Source: Desulfobulbaceae bacterium (GTDB lineage: Bacteria; Desulfobacterota; Desulfobulbia; Desulfobulbales; SURF-16). Taken from it: a stretch of 39,975 nt of DNA. The notes beneath the pieces were generated by a model. The model searched no databases. It saw nothing but the letters and a program-made list of their open reading frames with translations, and had not been told where the DNA came from. Numbering within the stretch: the first letter of the stretch is position 1; each line of letters opens with the position of its first letter. The stretch lies in assembly GCA_002868945.1 (NCBI GenBank), contig PKTX01000037.1:1-39975 (forward strand). Direction: 5' to 3'. A program made the translations under genes and the position numbers. This document shows positions 24,232 through 31,856 of the stretch, piece after piece.

Positions 24232-25368
24232 CTATTTTCGGCCTTTTTTACCCTTTTTACCGCCACCAAAGAGCACATCCACACTGCCCTCGACATTATC
24301 CTCGCTAAGCAGCAGGGGGAGCCCGTGCTCGCTGAGGATATGTCTGGGCCGTTGCCCGGCACTGGTGGCAAGCAGAACAAAACAGTCATCTAATAGTGCG
24401 GCCAGCTGGTGCCAGCGGCTGTCGCCACCACCCGGCTCCGGCAGGTCGCGGGCCTCAAGCAGGCAGGCCAGGCCGTCTTCTCGGGGGCCATAGATCAGGG
24501 CCTTGATGGCCTGGCCCAGATGCAGATCAATGTCCATGCCGTTTGCACTGAGCACCGCCACATTGGCTCGGTCTGCACTGGGCTTGGGCAGAGTCGCGGC
24601 AGTTTGCGCCGCGCTCTGACATCTCTCCGCGGCCTGGTGGGCCTCAACCAGCTCCAGGTGTTCTGCCACCTGCCCTGCCAGTACGGCCATGCTTGCCGCT
24701 GTTGGCAGGGGTAATTTCTCGCCACTGGCATCTAAGCCCTTGCCGGGCAGCAGGGCCATGGCCTCGGCGCCCAAATCGGCACAATGTTTGGCAATGGCTC
24801 CAATCTCGTGATCATTACAACCTGGATAGACCGCGGTGAGCACCGTCACCGGCACTCCTGCCTTTTGGCAGGCGGCCAGGGCAGCAGTCTGCTCACGGAG
24901 CAGGATCTCGGCGGCCCGGGCCAGGGGCATATTGCGTTTTGCCGGCCGTATCCAGCGGTAGAGTTTTTTAACAGTCTCTGCCTCCACGGCGTCCACCAAC
25001 AGGGTGATACGGCCTGCGCCATGCCGGGCCAGCTCTTCCACCTGGTCAGCCAAGCCAAGGCCCAGGGTCGTCAGTGCCAGAGGAAACTGCGGATACCTCT
25101 CTTGAAGCTGGCTGAGTATCTCCAGGGTCAGGGCCAGGGAGGCCAGAGGATCGCCTGGACCGTCAAGATTCAGGCCGGCAATGGCCTGGTCCTGCTCCAG
25201 GAGGTCTGCCAGCCAGTTAAGGGCGCCATAGAGCGGCACGGCCGCCGGCAGTTTGTCCTCCCCGGCAAAGATCAAGCGGGCGACGGCCTGGGGGGCCACC
25301 GGCAGGGTGAGCCACGTGGGGCCATTACAGCCACAGCCTTTTTGGTCGGGGAAGGGAATGATGGTCAT
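24232..25368 (-). CDS. NifB paralogue lacking the radical SAM cysteines, with C-terminal NifX-like domain
   Basis: The protein has 378 residues. It is collinear with the true NifB at 38083: LPVAP (22-26), then GPGDP, 'YPQFPLALTTLGLGL', 'KKLYRWIRPAKR', 'GCNDHEIGAIAKHCADLGAE' and a C-terminal domain matching the NifX/NafY-type half of NifB (VAVLSANGMDIDLHLGQ). At the cluster-binding site, where NifB has CNIKCNYC after LPVAPK, this protein has A28, L32 and A35, so all three cysteines are gone and it cannot bind the SAM cluster in the usual way. A CGC near the N-terminus (residues 12-14) is unrelated. The tail is GK-rich. The gene follows nifK on the same strand, behind a large palindrome. It may be a cofactor-binding or scaffold protein (inference). 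The reading frame is intact, so simple decay is unlikely. Confidence 0.85.
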   Translation of the reverse strand: MTIIPFPDQKGCGCNGPTWLTLPVAPQAVARLIFAGEDKLPAAVPLYGALNWLADLLEQDQAIAGLNLDGPGDPLASLALTLEILSQLQERYPQFPLALTTLGLGLADQVEELARHGAGRITLLVDAVEAETVKKLYRWIRPAKRNMPLARAAEILLREQTAALAACQKAGVPVTVLTAVYPGCNDHEIGAIAKHCADLGAEAMALLPGKGLDASGEKLPLPTAASMAVLAGQVAEHLELVEAHQAAERCQSAAQTAATLPKPSADRANVAVLSANGMDIDLHLGQAIKALIYGPREDGLACLLEARDLPEPGGGDSRWHQLAALLDDCFVLLATSAGQRPRHILSEHGLPLLLSEDNVEGSVDVLFGGGKKGKKGRK

Positions 25369-25462
25369 TGTTAATCCTTGTTTCTGGGCCCATCAGGAAT
25401 GCCCTTCGACAGGCTCAGGGCTGGATGGGAAAAAATGAATGAGAAATCTTTAAAAAATGAGG

Positions 25463-25595
25463 CCTCTGGCCCGTAGACAAGGAGTGGTAAAAAAGAAAAG
25501 GCGGAGCATAGAGGTCATATGTGCCCGCAGGGGGCATAAACTCGCATTTTTCTTTTTTGCCACGACGCCGTATACGGGCCAGAGGACCTTTTTTT
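25463..25595. terminator. Large three-tier palindrome, bidirectional terminator-like
   Basis: The outer stem is a perfect 13 bp (25463-25475 with 25573-25585). A second stem of 16 bp with one G-T pair follows (25484-25499 with 25548-25563). A small inner hairpin is TGCCC-gcag-GGGGCA near 25522. T-runs lie just outside both ends (ttttttt on +, tttttta on minus). It separates nifK from the NifB-like gene and could stop or attenuate nif transcription or protect the nifK 3' end. Confidence 0.7.
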
Positions 25596-25602
25596 ATGAT
25601 TT

Positions 25603-26976
25603 CTAGAGGACGAGCTCGAACTTCTCCTCCGGTGCATCACGGTCGAGTCGATCAAGCAGCACACCGAGGATCTTCTCCAGCAGTCTGAGGCCGCCCTTGT
25701 AGCCCACCGTCGGGAAATACTGGTGGCCCTGGCGGTCAAGGATGGGAAAGCCCCAGCGTACGTAGGGGACATCCTCGTCACGGGCGATGTACTTGCAGTA
25801 GCTGTTGCCGATAAGCACATCCACGGGCTCGTTCTTGATCCACTGGTGGAGGAGGAACATGTCGCCCTTGGCCTTGACATTGACCTCGAAACCGGCCTCC
25901 GCGGTGATCTCTCTGATCCGTTTTTCAAACTTCTTGCCCGGCGTACCGGTAACGATATGCACGGGTTTCATGTCCAGGGAGACGAGAAACTCGGTCATGG
26001 CGATGAGCTGATCCGGATCGCCCACCAGGGCAACCTTCTTGCCGTACAGGTACTGGTGCATGTCGGAGATCATGTCCACCAACTGGCCGCGCTCCTTGGC
26101 GATCTCGTCGGGAATGGTGACGCCGGCCAAGGTGCGCAGGGCATCGATGAAGCGGTCGGTGGCCGCCAGGCCAAAGGGCATGTCCAGCACCGAGCAGGGC
26201 ACCTTATGCTTGCTGTCCAGCTCACGGGCCGCATCGGCCGAACACCACTCGCCCAGGGCCAGGGTGCCGGTGGAATCGCCGGTGGATTTCAGCTCGGCCA
26301 TGGTGGTGCCACCCTCGGGAAACATGGTGTATTCCCCGGACAGCGGACCATTAAGAACACCGGAGGTGTCGGGGAAAAGGATGGTCTTGACCCCGATAAG
26401 GCCAGTGAGGCGTTTGATCTCCTCCATGTCGGCCGGCTCTACCCAGCCGGGAATGACGTTGATCTTGCCGTTTTTCTTGCCGGTGGGCTCGGCCATCATG
26501 GCCATGGACTTGACCATGCTGGCAAAGCCGGTGACGTGCGAGCCGGCATAGCTCGGTGTCGAGGCGCTGATCATATACTTGCCTTCCGGCAGTTTGCCCT
26601 CCTTTTCCGCCTTTTTCTTGATCTGGGGCAGATCATCGCCGATGGTTTCGGACAGGCAGGTGGTATGGACGGCAACAACCTCAGGGTTGTAGACGGTGAA
26701 TATATTGTTGATGGCCTGCAGCAGGTTGGCCTGGCCGCCGAACACCGAGGCCCCCTCGGTAAAGGAGCTGGTGCCGGCCGGGATCGGCTCTTTGTAGTGG
26801 CGGGTCAGGGTGCTGCGATGATAGGCGCAGCAGCCCTGGGAGCCATGGCTGTGGGGCAAACAGCCATGCACCCCCAGGGACGCATACATGGCGCCTATGG
26901 GCTGGCAAGTCTTGGCCGGGTTAATGGTCAAGGCCTTGCGCTCGCTGACTTCTTCGGGTGTATGTCTCAATAACAT
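25603..26976 (-). CDS. nifK: Nitrogenase MoFe protein beta subunit
   Basis: The protein has 457 residues, lacking the N-terminal extension of Azotobacter-type NifK, as usual in clostridial/sulfate-reducer types. The P-cluster ligands are present: C24 in AKTCQPIGA, C49 in GSQGCCAYHRS (an adjacent second cysteine, C50, replaces the usual valine or alanine), and C107 in TTCLSETIGDD. 'YFPTVGYKGG' near the end is typical. It pairs with NifD to form the alpha2-beta2 protein holding P-clusters and FeMo-co. It follows nifD after a 209-bp gap containing hairpins, one of them only about 20 nt before its ribosome site (agaggac). Confidence 0.97.
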   Translation of the reverse strand: MLLRHTPEEVSERKALTINPAKTCQPIGAMYASLGVHGCLPHSHGSQGCCAYHRSTLTRHYKEPIPAGTSSFTEGASVFGGQANLLQAINNIFTVYNPEVVAVHTTCLSETIGDDLPQIKKKAEKEGKLPEGKYMISASTPSYAGSHVTGFASMVKSMAMMAEPTGKKNGKINVIPGWVEPADMEEIKRLTGLIGVKTILFPDTSGVLNGPLSGEYTMFPEGGTTMAELKSTGDSTGTLALGEWCSADAARELDSKHKVPCSVLDMPFGLAATDRFIDALRTLAGVTIPDEIAKERGQLVDMISDMHQYLYGKKVALVGDPDQLIAMTEFLVSLDMKPVHIVTGTPGKKFEKRIREITAEAGFEVNVKAKGDMFLLHQWIKNEPVDVLIGNSYCKYIARDEDVPYVRWGFPILDRQGHQYFPTVGYKGGLRLLEKILGVLLDRLDRDAPEEKFELVL

Positions 26977-26994
26977 TTTTATGTCCTCTGGGTG

Positions 26995-27015
26995 GTCCCG
27001 CCATCTAGGCGGGAC
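26995..27015 (-). promoter_or_regulatory. Hairpin in nifK leader
   Basis: A perfect eight-bp stem (GTCCCGCC / GGCGGGAC, loop of five) lies directly upstream of the nifK ribosome binding site. A second perfect hairpin, CGCTCAA-ttt-TTGAGCG, sits at 27039-27055. These may mark an RNA processing or stability site between nifD and nifK. Confidence 0.45.
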
Positions 27016-27059
27016 AGTACCTGGTTAGAGTTTTTTTACGCTCAATTTTTGAGCGGGAA

Positions 27060-27168
27060 ACGAGGCATTTTCGTCAAGATCGAGGGAATCGAGGACGACC
27101 GCGGAGGCGTATTGCAATACGCCGCACAAGGTCGGCCCGAAGATTGACGAAGATATTGGCGAAAAGGG
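27060..27168. repeat. About 110-bp imperfect palindromic element between nifD and nifK
   Basis: It is centred on the perfect 18-bp palindrome GGCGTATTGCAATACGCC (27106-27123), with nested outer matches cgacc/ggtcg, tcgtcaa/ttgacga and ttttcg/cgaaaa. The 15-mer gattgacgaagatat at 27142 recurs at 31200 in the nifH upstream region. It resembles a dispersed palindromic unit. Confidence 0.6.
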
Positions 27169-27185
27169 CCGTTCCCCGCCGAAAA

Positions 27186-28826
27186 TTATTCCCAGTTATA
27201 GGATGCAGACAGCTGCGGGTTCTCCTGCCAGGGCGCCTTCATGTAGCCCCAGACCTTGGAGTTTACCAGCCGGTCAATCTCCTTATAGAAGTTGATGGCA
27301 CCCTTGAATCCGGCATAGGGTCCGCCGGAGTCATAGCTGTGCAGCTGCTTCATGGGCACACCCAGCTTCTGGATGGAATACTTCTCCTTGATGCCGGCAC
27401 AGAAGATGTCCGGTTTCATCAGTTCCACCAGTTTGTCGGCCTCGTACTGGTTGAGGTCGTCAATGATCAGGGTTCCCTTATCCATGTCCGGGGCCAGGCC
27501 GTCGTAATCCTTGAAGCGGTAGCCCTTCTTGGCCAGGGCGGCAAGCTCCTTGTCGCTCTTGCGCGGCTTGTAGCGTTTCTCGTCAGCCGTAACCTCCAGT
27601 TCCTCGATGTTACGGCTGTCGGCATCCAGTTTGATGTTGGGCAGCACCTGGCGGCCCTCGTAATCATCCTGGTGGGCGAACTCATAACCGGCCGAGATGG
27701 TCTTCATCTCCATCTCGGAGAAGAGGTCCTGGTAATGGTGGGCCCGGGAGCCGCCGACAAAGAGCATGGCTGTTTTGCCGGTGGTGCGCGGGGTGATGTC
27801 GGCAAGGGCTGCCTCCACCTCGGGCATCTCCTCGGCAATGACCTCCTCCACCTTGTCGATGAGCTCCTTCTCGCCGAAGTACTCGGCGATCTTGCGCAAC
27901 GATTTGGCAGTGGATTTGGCGCCGATGAAGTTCACCTTGATCCAGGGAATGCCGTATTTGGTCTCCATCATGTCAGCCACATAATTGATGGAACGATGGC
28001 ACATGACGGCGTTTAAGTCGGCGGTATGGCTGGAGGCGAACTGATCATAGGTCGAGTTACCGGAAAAGGTGGAAATGCAGGTAATGCCGCATTTCGCGAA
28101 AATCCGGTCGATCTCGAAGCCGTCGCCGCCGATGTTATACTCACCGAGCAGGTTGATCTTGTATTTGCCCGGTTTCTCTTCGTCGTTTTCGCCGACAATG
28201 TGCCGGAACACCTGGTTGTTGGCGATATGATGGCCGGCCGACTGGCTGACGCCTTTGTAGCCCTCGCAGGAGAAGGCGTAGACGTTACAGTCGCCCAGTT
28301 TCTCCTTCATGTTGGCCGTTACCGTGTGGATATCGTCACCGATCAGGCCCACCGGGCAGGTGGCAAAGACGGCAATGGACTTGGGATGAAAGAGGTCGTA
28401 GGCCTCCTGGATTGCCGCGGCCAGCTTCTTTTCGCCGCCGAAGATGATATCCTGCTCCTGCATGTCGGTGGAGAAGCAGTAGGGCATAAAGTTGTCACCG
28501 TCCGCGCCGGCATCGGTCTGGTTTCGCCTGGTGAGCCAGGAGTAAAAACCGCAGCCGATGGGGCCGTGGGTGATGTTGACGATGTCCCGAGTGGGACCCA
28601 GGATAACGCCCTTGCAGCCGGCGTAGGTACAGCCGCGCATGGTGATGATGCCGGGAATGGTCCGCACGTTGGCGGTAAGCGACGGCGTCTCATTCTGCTG
28701 GGCCTCGTTGATCATAATCTGCTTGGCGCGTCTGCGGGCCACCTTGGGTGGGTATTTTTCAAGGAGCTTGGCCTTGATATCCGCCGGCTCCCACTGCACT
28801 GATTTTTCCTTGGTTGCTGTTGCCAT
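27186..28826 (-). CDS. nifD: Nitrogenase MoFe protein alpha subunit
   Basis: The protein has 546 residues from the ATG at 28826 (gaggag upstream). A longer open frame to 29081 only reads through a repeat. P-cluster ligands: C71 (AGCKG), C92 (IGCGFYSW) and C157 (ATCPVGLIGDD). FeMo-co ligands: C276 (CHRSINY) and H496 (QLHSYDSGGPYAGF), with Q195 and H199 in GVSQSAGHH near the cofactor. An insertion at about residues 385-445, rich in K, D and E, makes it longer than Azotobacter NifD, as in other anaerobe-type sequences. It is the catalytic subunit for N2 reduction. It lies after nifI2 in a NifA-controlled operon. Confidence 0.97.
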   Translation of the reverse strand: MATATKEKSVQWEPADIKAKLLEKYPPKVARRRAKQIMINEAQQNETPSLTANVRTIPGIITMRGCTYAGCKGVILGPTRDIVNITHGPIGCGFYSWLTRRNQTDAGADGDNFMPYCFSTDMQEQDIIFGGEKKLAAAIQEAYDLFHPKSIAVFATCPVGLIGDDIHTVTANMKEKLGDCNVYAFSCEGYKGVSQSAGHHIANNQVFRHIVGENDEEKPGKYKINLLGEYNIGGDGFEIDRIFAKCGITCISTFSGNSTYDQFASSHTADLNAVMCHRSINYVADMMETKYGIPWIKVNFIGAKSTAKSLRKIAEYFGEKELIDKVEEVIAEEMPEVEAALADITPRTTGKTAMLFVGGSRAHHYQDLFSEMEMKTISAGYEFAHQDDYEGRQVLPNIKLDADSRNIEELEVTADEKRYKPRKSDKELAALAKKGYRFKDYDGLAPDMDKGTLIIDDLNQYEADKLVELMKPDIFCAGIKEKYSIQKLGVPMKQLHSYDSGGPYAGFKGAINFYKEIDRLVNSKVWGYMKAPWQENPQLSASYNWE

Positions 28827-28999
28827 TGTAACTTTTCTCCTCGTATGAGAGGGCCTCGCAAAGATTTGCGCAAAAGCGGTGTTCAGACCGCTCTCCTGTT
28901 GTTCTGCAGGGTCGGGGATCTCCCCGGGCCTGGGTGTCGTGCCCTTACCTACTGCCTTATTTGCGGGGCCGGACATTTTTTTGCACTGACCTACGGGCA

Positions 29000-29097
29000 T
29001 CTTGAATAGTGAGATATTCTCTTTTCGTAGCGCCGAAAAAATCGGCCAGGTAAGCGTGCCTACCAGACTCCGAAAGAGCACTTCTTCAAGATGGCCT
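29000..29097. repeat. 98-bp dispersed repeat upstream of nifD (copy A)
   Basis: It matches 29881-29980 in the same orientation over its whole length, by eye at about three quarters identity, sharing tcttga, gatatt, atcggc, aggtaagcg, agact and aagatggcct. The start of the window carries a rearranged copy. It ends at the nifI2 stop codon. Confidence 0.65.
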
Positions 29098-29471
29098 TAT
29101 GAGATGGAGGCCTTGCCCGTCTCACCGGTCCTGACGCGGACCGCGTCGCTCAGGGGCACGACAAAAACCTTGCCGTCGCCCGGCATGCCGGTCTGATTTG
29201 TATTGATGATGGTATCCACCACACAGCCCACCATGGCATCGTCCACCACAGCGGTGATCATGCGTTTGGGATAGAGTTTGCCCTTCTCACCAAGCAGGGT
29301 TGCAGCCTCTTCATAGCCCTTTTCCGCCCCCTCCAGAATCTCGGGGTTGACAAAACCCTTACCGCGACCATGGGCCTCATGGGCAAAGAAGGCGGCAATA
29401 CCGCAGTCGGTGAGGGCCTGCTTGGTCTGATTCATCATGTTAATGCGTACCACGGCGATCACCTCTTTCAT
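29097..29471 (-). CDS. nifI2: PII-like nitrogenase regulator NifI2
   Basis: The protein has 124 residues, longer than NifI1 as expected. It starts 'MKEVIAVVRINMMNQTKQAL' and contains 'HGRGKG', a long T-loop region and 'ITAVVDDAMVGCVVDTIINT' followed by 'GDGKVFVVPLSDAVRVRTGE', all PII-family features. With NifI1 it forms a complex that binds and inhibits the MoFe protein when ammonium is plentiful and is released by 2-oxoglutarate (known from methanogens). It overlaps nifI1 by 4 bp. Confidence 0.94.
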   Translation of the reverse strand: MKEVIAVVRINMMNQTKQALTDCGIAAFFAHEAHGRGKGFVNPEILEGAEKGYEEAATLLGEKGKLYPKRMITAVVDDAMVGCVVDTIINTNQTGMPGDGKVFVVPLSDAVRVRTGETGKASIS

Positions 29472-29824
29472 GCCGGCACCTCCTCGGCTGTGCCGCCGCT
29501 CTCCTTGACGCCGGAACTGATGGTATAGGATTCCTCCACCTCGGAGACAAAGATCTTGCCGTCGCCAAAGGCGCCTTTACCGACCGAACGGGCCGTATCC
29601 ATAATCGTTTCAATGACGAAATCCTTGTCTGCCGTCTTGACCACACTGAGCAGCATGACCTTGGGAATCTCGTCATAGGTGACTTCACCGATCTTGATAC
29701 CGCGCTGCTTACCGCGCCCGGCTACCGAGTATCGGGTAACGGCGGGAAAGCCGGCATCCATAAGGGCCGCCAGCACAGCGTCCGCCTTTTCAGGGCGGAT
29801 AATAGAACGAATCATTGTCAGCAT
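29468..29824 (-). CDS. nifI1: PII-like nitrogenase regulator NifI1
   Basis: The protein has 118 residues from the ATG at 29824, nine nt after ggag; an upstream ATG at 29839 is weaker, and a much longer frame reads through the repeat at 29881. 'MLTMIRSIIRPEKADAVLAA' and 'SVAGRGKQRGIKIGEVTYDEIP' (split: VAGRGKQRGI, EVTYDEIP) are diagnostic of NifI1, and 'VGKGAFGDGKIFVSEVEESYTI' resembles the PII C-loop. It acts with NifI2 in ammonium switch-off. It sits between nifH and nifI2. Confidence 0.94.
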   Translation of the reverse strand: MLTMIRSIIRPEKADAVLAALMDAGFPAVTRYSVAGRGKQRGIKIGEVTYDEIPKVMLLSVVKTADKDFVIETIMDTARSVGKGAFGDGKIFVSEVEESYTISSGVKESGGTAEEVPA

Positions 29825-29880
29825 TTTTCTTTTCTCCATATTTATCGACGAACTCTTTCGCCGGATTTCTCTAAAAGGTG

Positions 29881-29980
29881 TCTTGATTAATGCGATATTG
29901 TCTCTGCGTACCGCCGACAAAAAAATCGGCAGGTAAGCGAACCAGCCAGACTCTGCAAGAGCACTTCGCCAAGATGGCCT
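29881..29980. repeat. 100-bp dispersed repeat between nifH and nifI1 (copy B)
   Basis: This is the second copy of the repeat at 29000. Both copies sit in gaps of the same operon, before nifD and before nifI1, in the same orientation. With the hairpin at 30068 it makes up most of the 327-bp nifH-nifI1 gap. Confidence 0.65.
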
Positions 29981-30067
29981 GAAGGCGTTTTCCCCCGGGA
30001 TAGTGAAGGAAAGCGCGGCATGATTGAAAACGTCGCGGCCGCCGGCAGGGCCAGGAAGAGTTTGCCT

Positions 30068-30091
30068 AAAAAGCGCGCATACAAAGCGCGC
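30068..30091 (-). terminator. Terminator/attenuator hairpin after nifH
   Basis: On the minus strand, GCGCGC-tttgtat-GCGCGC is followed by ttttt, about 60 nt after the nifH stop. It could partly end transcription, giving more nifH than nifDK message. Confidence 0.65.
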
Positions 30092-30151
30092 GTTTTTCGA
30101 CAAACTCTGAGGCCGCAATGCCAAGCCCGGCAGATTTTTCAACATCCCGGC

Positions 30152-31147
<996 letters not shown>

Positions 31148-31162
31148 TCAAGGGCTGTGCCA
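31148..31162 (-). promoter_or_regulatory. Sigma54-like promoter of nifH operon (imperfect -12)
   Basis: On the minus strand the site reads TGGCACAGCCCTTGA. The -24 half is perfect and the spacing correct, but the -12 GC is GA. It is 166 bp before the nifH start. It shares TGGCACAGCC with the promoters at 22178 and 35233, which supports function despite the mismatch. Confidence 0.6.
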
Positions 31163-31250
31163 GAGCCGATCTTTTTTTGCAATCCATTGCCGGACAAGGG
31201 ATTGACGAAGATATCCAGCCAAAAACAAAAAAAATGCACCCCGGCCTTTT

Positions 31251-31266
31251 TGTCTGTTTGTCGACA
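31251..31266. promoter_or_regulatory. NifA-type activator site TGT-N10-ACA (nifH)
   Basis: TGTCTGTTTGTCGACA matches the NifA consensus exactly. It lies about 90 bp upstream of the nifH sigma54-like promoter, the usual distance. Confidence 0.7.
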
Positions 31267-31394
31267 TTTTGGAAGAAAACGGACAAAAAGGTATGCTCCG
31301 GGGCCCGGCCCGCCAGGATGACGTGTCGTCCTTGTTGACAAAGATCGTTGCCCGAGACCGGCAGGTGGTGCACCCAGGCATAAGCCGCTAACAG

Positions 31395-31631
31395 CCCGTT
31401 GAAAAAGGTAGCGAGCGAAGCTGAGGCTGGGAAAAATGAGGTGAAAAAATGCGCGCCCGCAGGAGGTAAGGGAGCCTGCGACACTCCGAGTAGCCTTGGG
31501 GTCCTGTTTACATGGGCTTTAGGAGCATTTCGGCGTCTCGCTCCGCTCGCTTAGCTCAAGCCGAATTTTGACGACGCATCAGCAGATAGCGAACGAAGAG
31601 AGACCTTCGAGCGCAGTAGTTTTTCAACGGG
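31395..31631. mobile_element. 237-bp MITE-like inverted-repeat element between nifH and nifA
   Basis: The ends are cccgttgaaaaa (31395) and tttttcaacggg (31620-31631), a perfect 12-bp inverted repeat, with further weaker pairing inwards (tagcgagcg / cgagcgcagta). Inside lie a CGCAGG...CCTGCG hairpin and, at 31528-31556, the 29-nt motif also found at 54-82. There is no transposase. No clear target duplication was seen. Confidence 0.5.
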
Positions 31632-31766
31632 ATGCTAAGGTGCAAGTGGAAGTAACCGGAGGAGCAACCCACAAAAATGACAAAAACGTAGTGATTCAGA
31701 GTTTCCTTTTGACAAAAAAGTAGCGCTTCCAGCGAAGAATGTCCTGAAAATGGCATATTTGTGCTG

Positions 31767-31781
31767 TGGCATGCTTGATGC
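31767..31781 (+). promoter_or_regulatory. Sigma54-like promoter of nifA
   Basis: TGGCATGCTTGATGC keeps the GG and GC of the -24/-12 elements at correct spacing. The expected start is near 31793, about 64 nt before the nifA ATG. It would allow autoactivation or control by another sigma54 regulator. Confidence 0.45.
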
Positions 31782-31856
31782 TTACTTCCTTAGCAAAGGT
31801 CGACCACCCACGGAGGGCAGAATCTTCTGCATGGTCGGCAAAGCACGAGGTTGTCT

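Noticed and set aside
25723-26973. 416-codon + strand open frame opposite nifK
   Set aside because: It is a shadow of nifK in a GC-rich genome. The composition is low-complexity Gly/His/Gln/Asp, and there is no ribosome binding site or family.
28827-29081. 85-codon in-frame N-terminal extension of nifD
   Set aside because: It reads through a dispersed repeat and has no family counterpart. The ATG at 28826 has a ribosome binding site and gives the usual NifD N-terminus.
29825-30145. Long N-terminal extension of nifI1
   Set aside because: It crosses the repeat at 29881 and the nifH 3' hairpin. NifI1 homologues start at MLTMIRS or close to it.
31185-31198. Second sigma54 site for nifH (CGGCAATGGATTGC on the minus strand)
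   Set aside because: The distance between the GG and GC dinucleotides is one base too short for RpoN recognition.
31751-31764. Additional sigma54 site before nifA (TGGCATATTTGTGC)
   Set aside because: Spacing is one base short; the overlapping-region candidate at 31767 has correct spacing.
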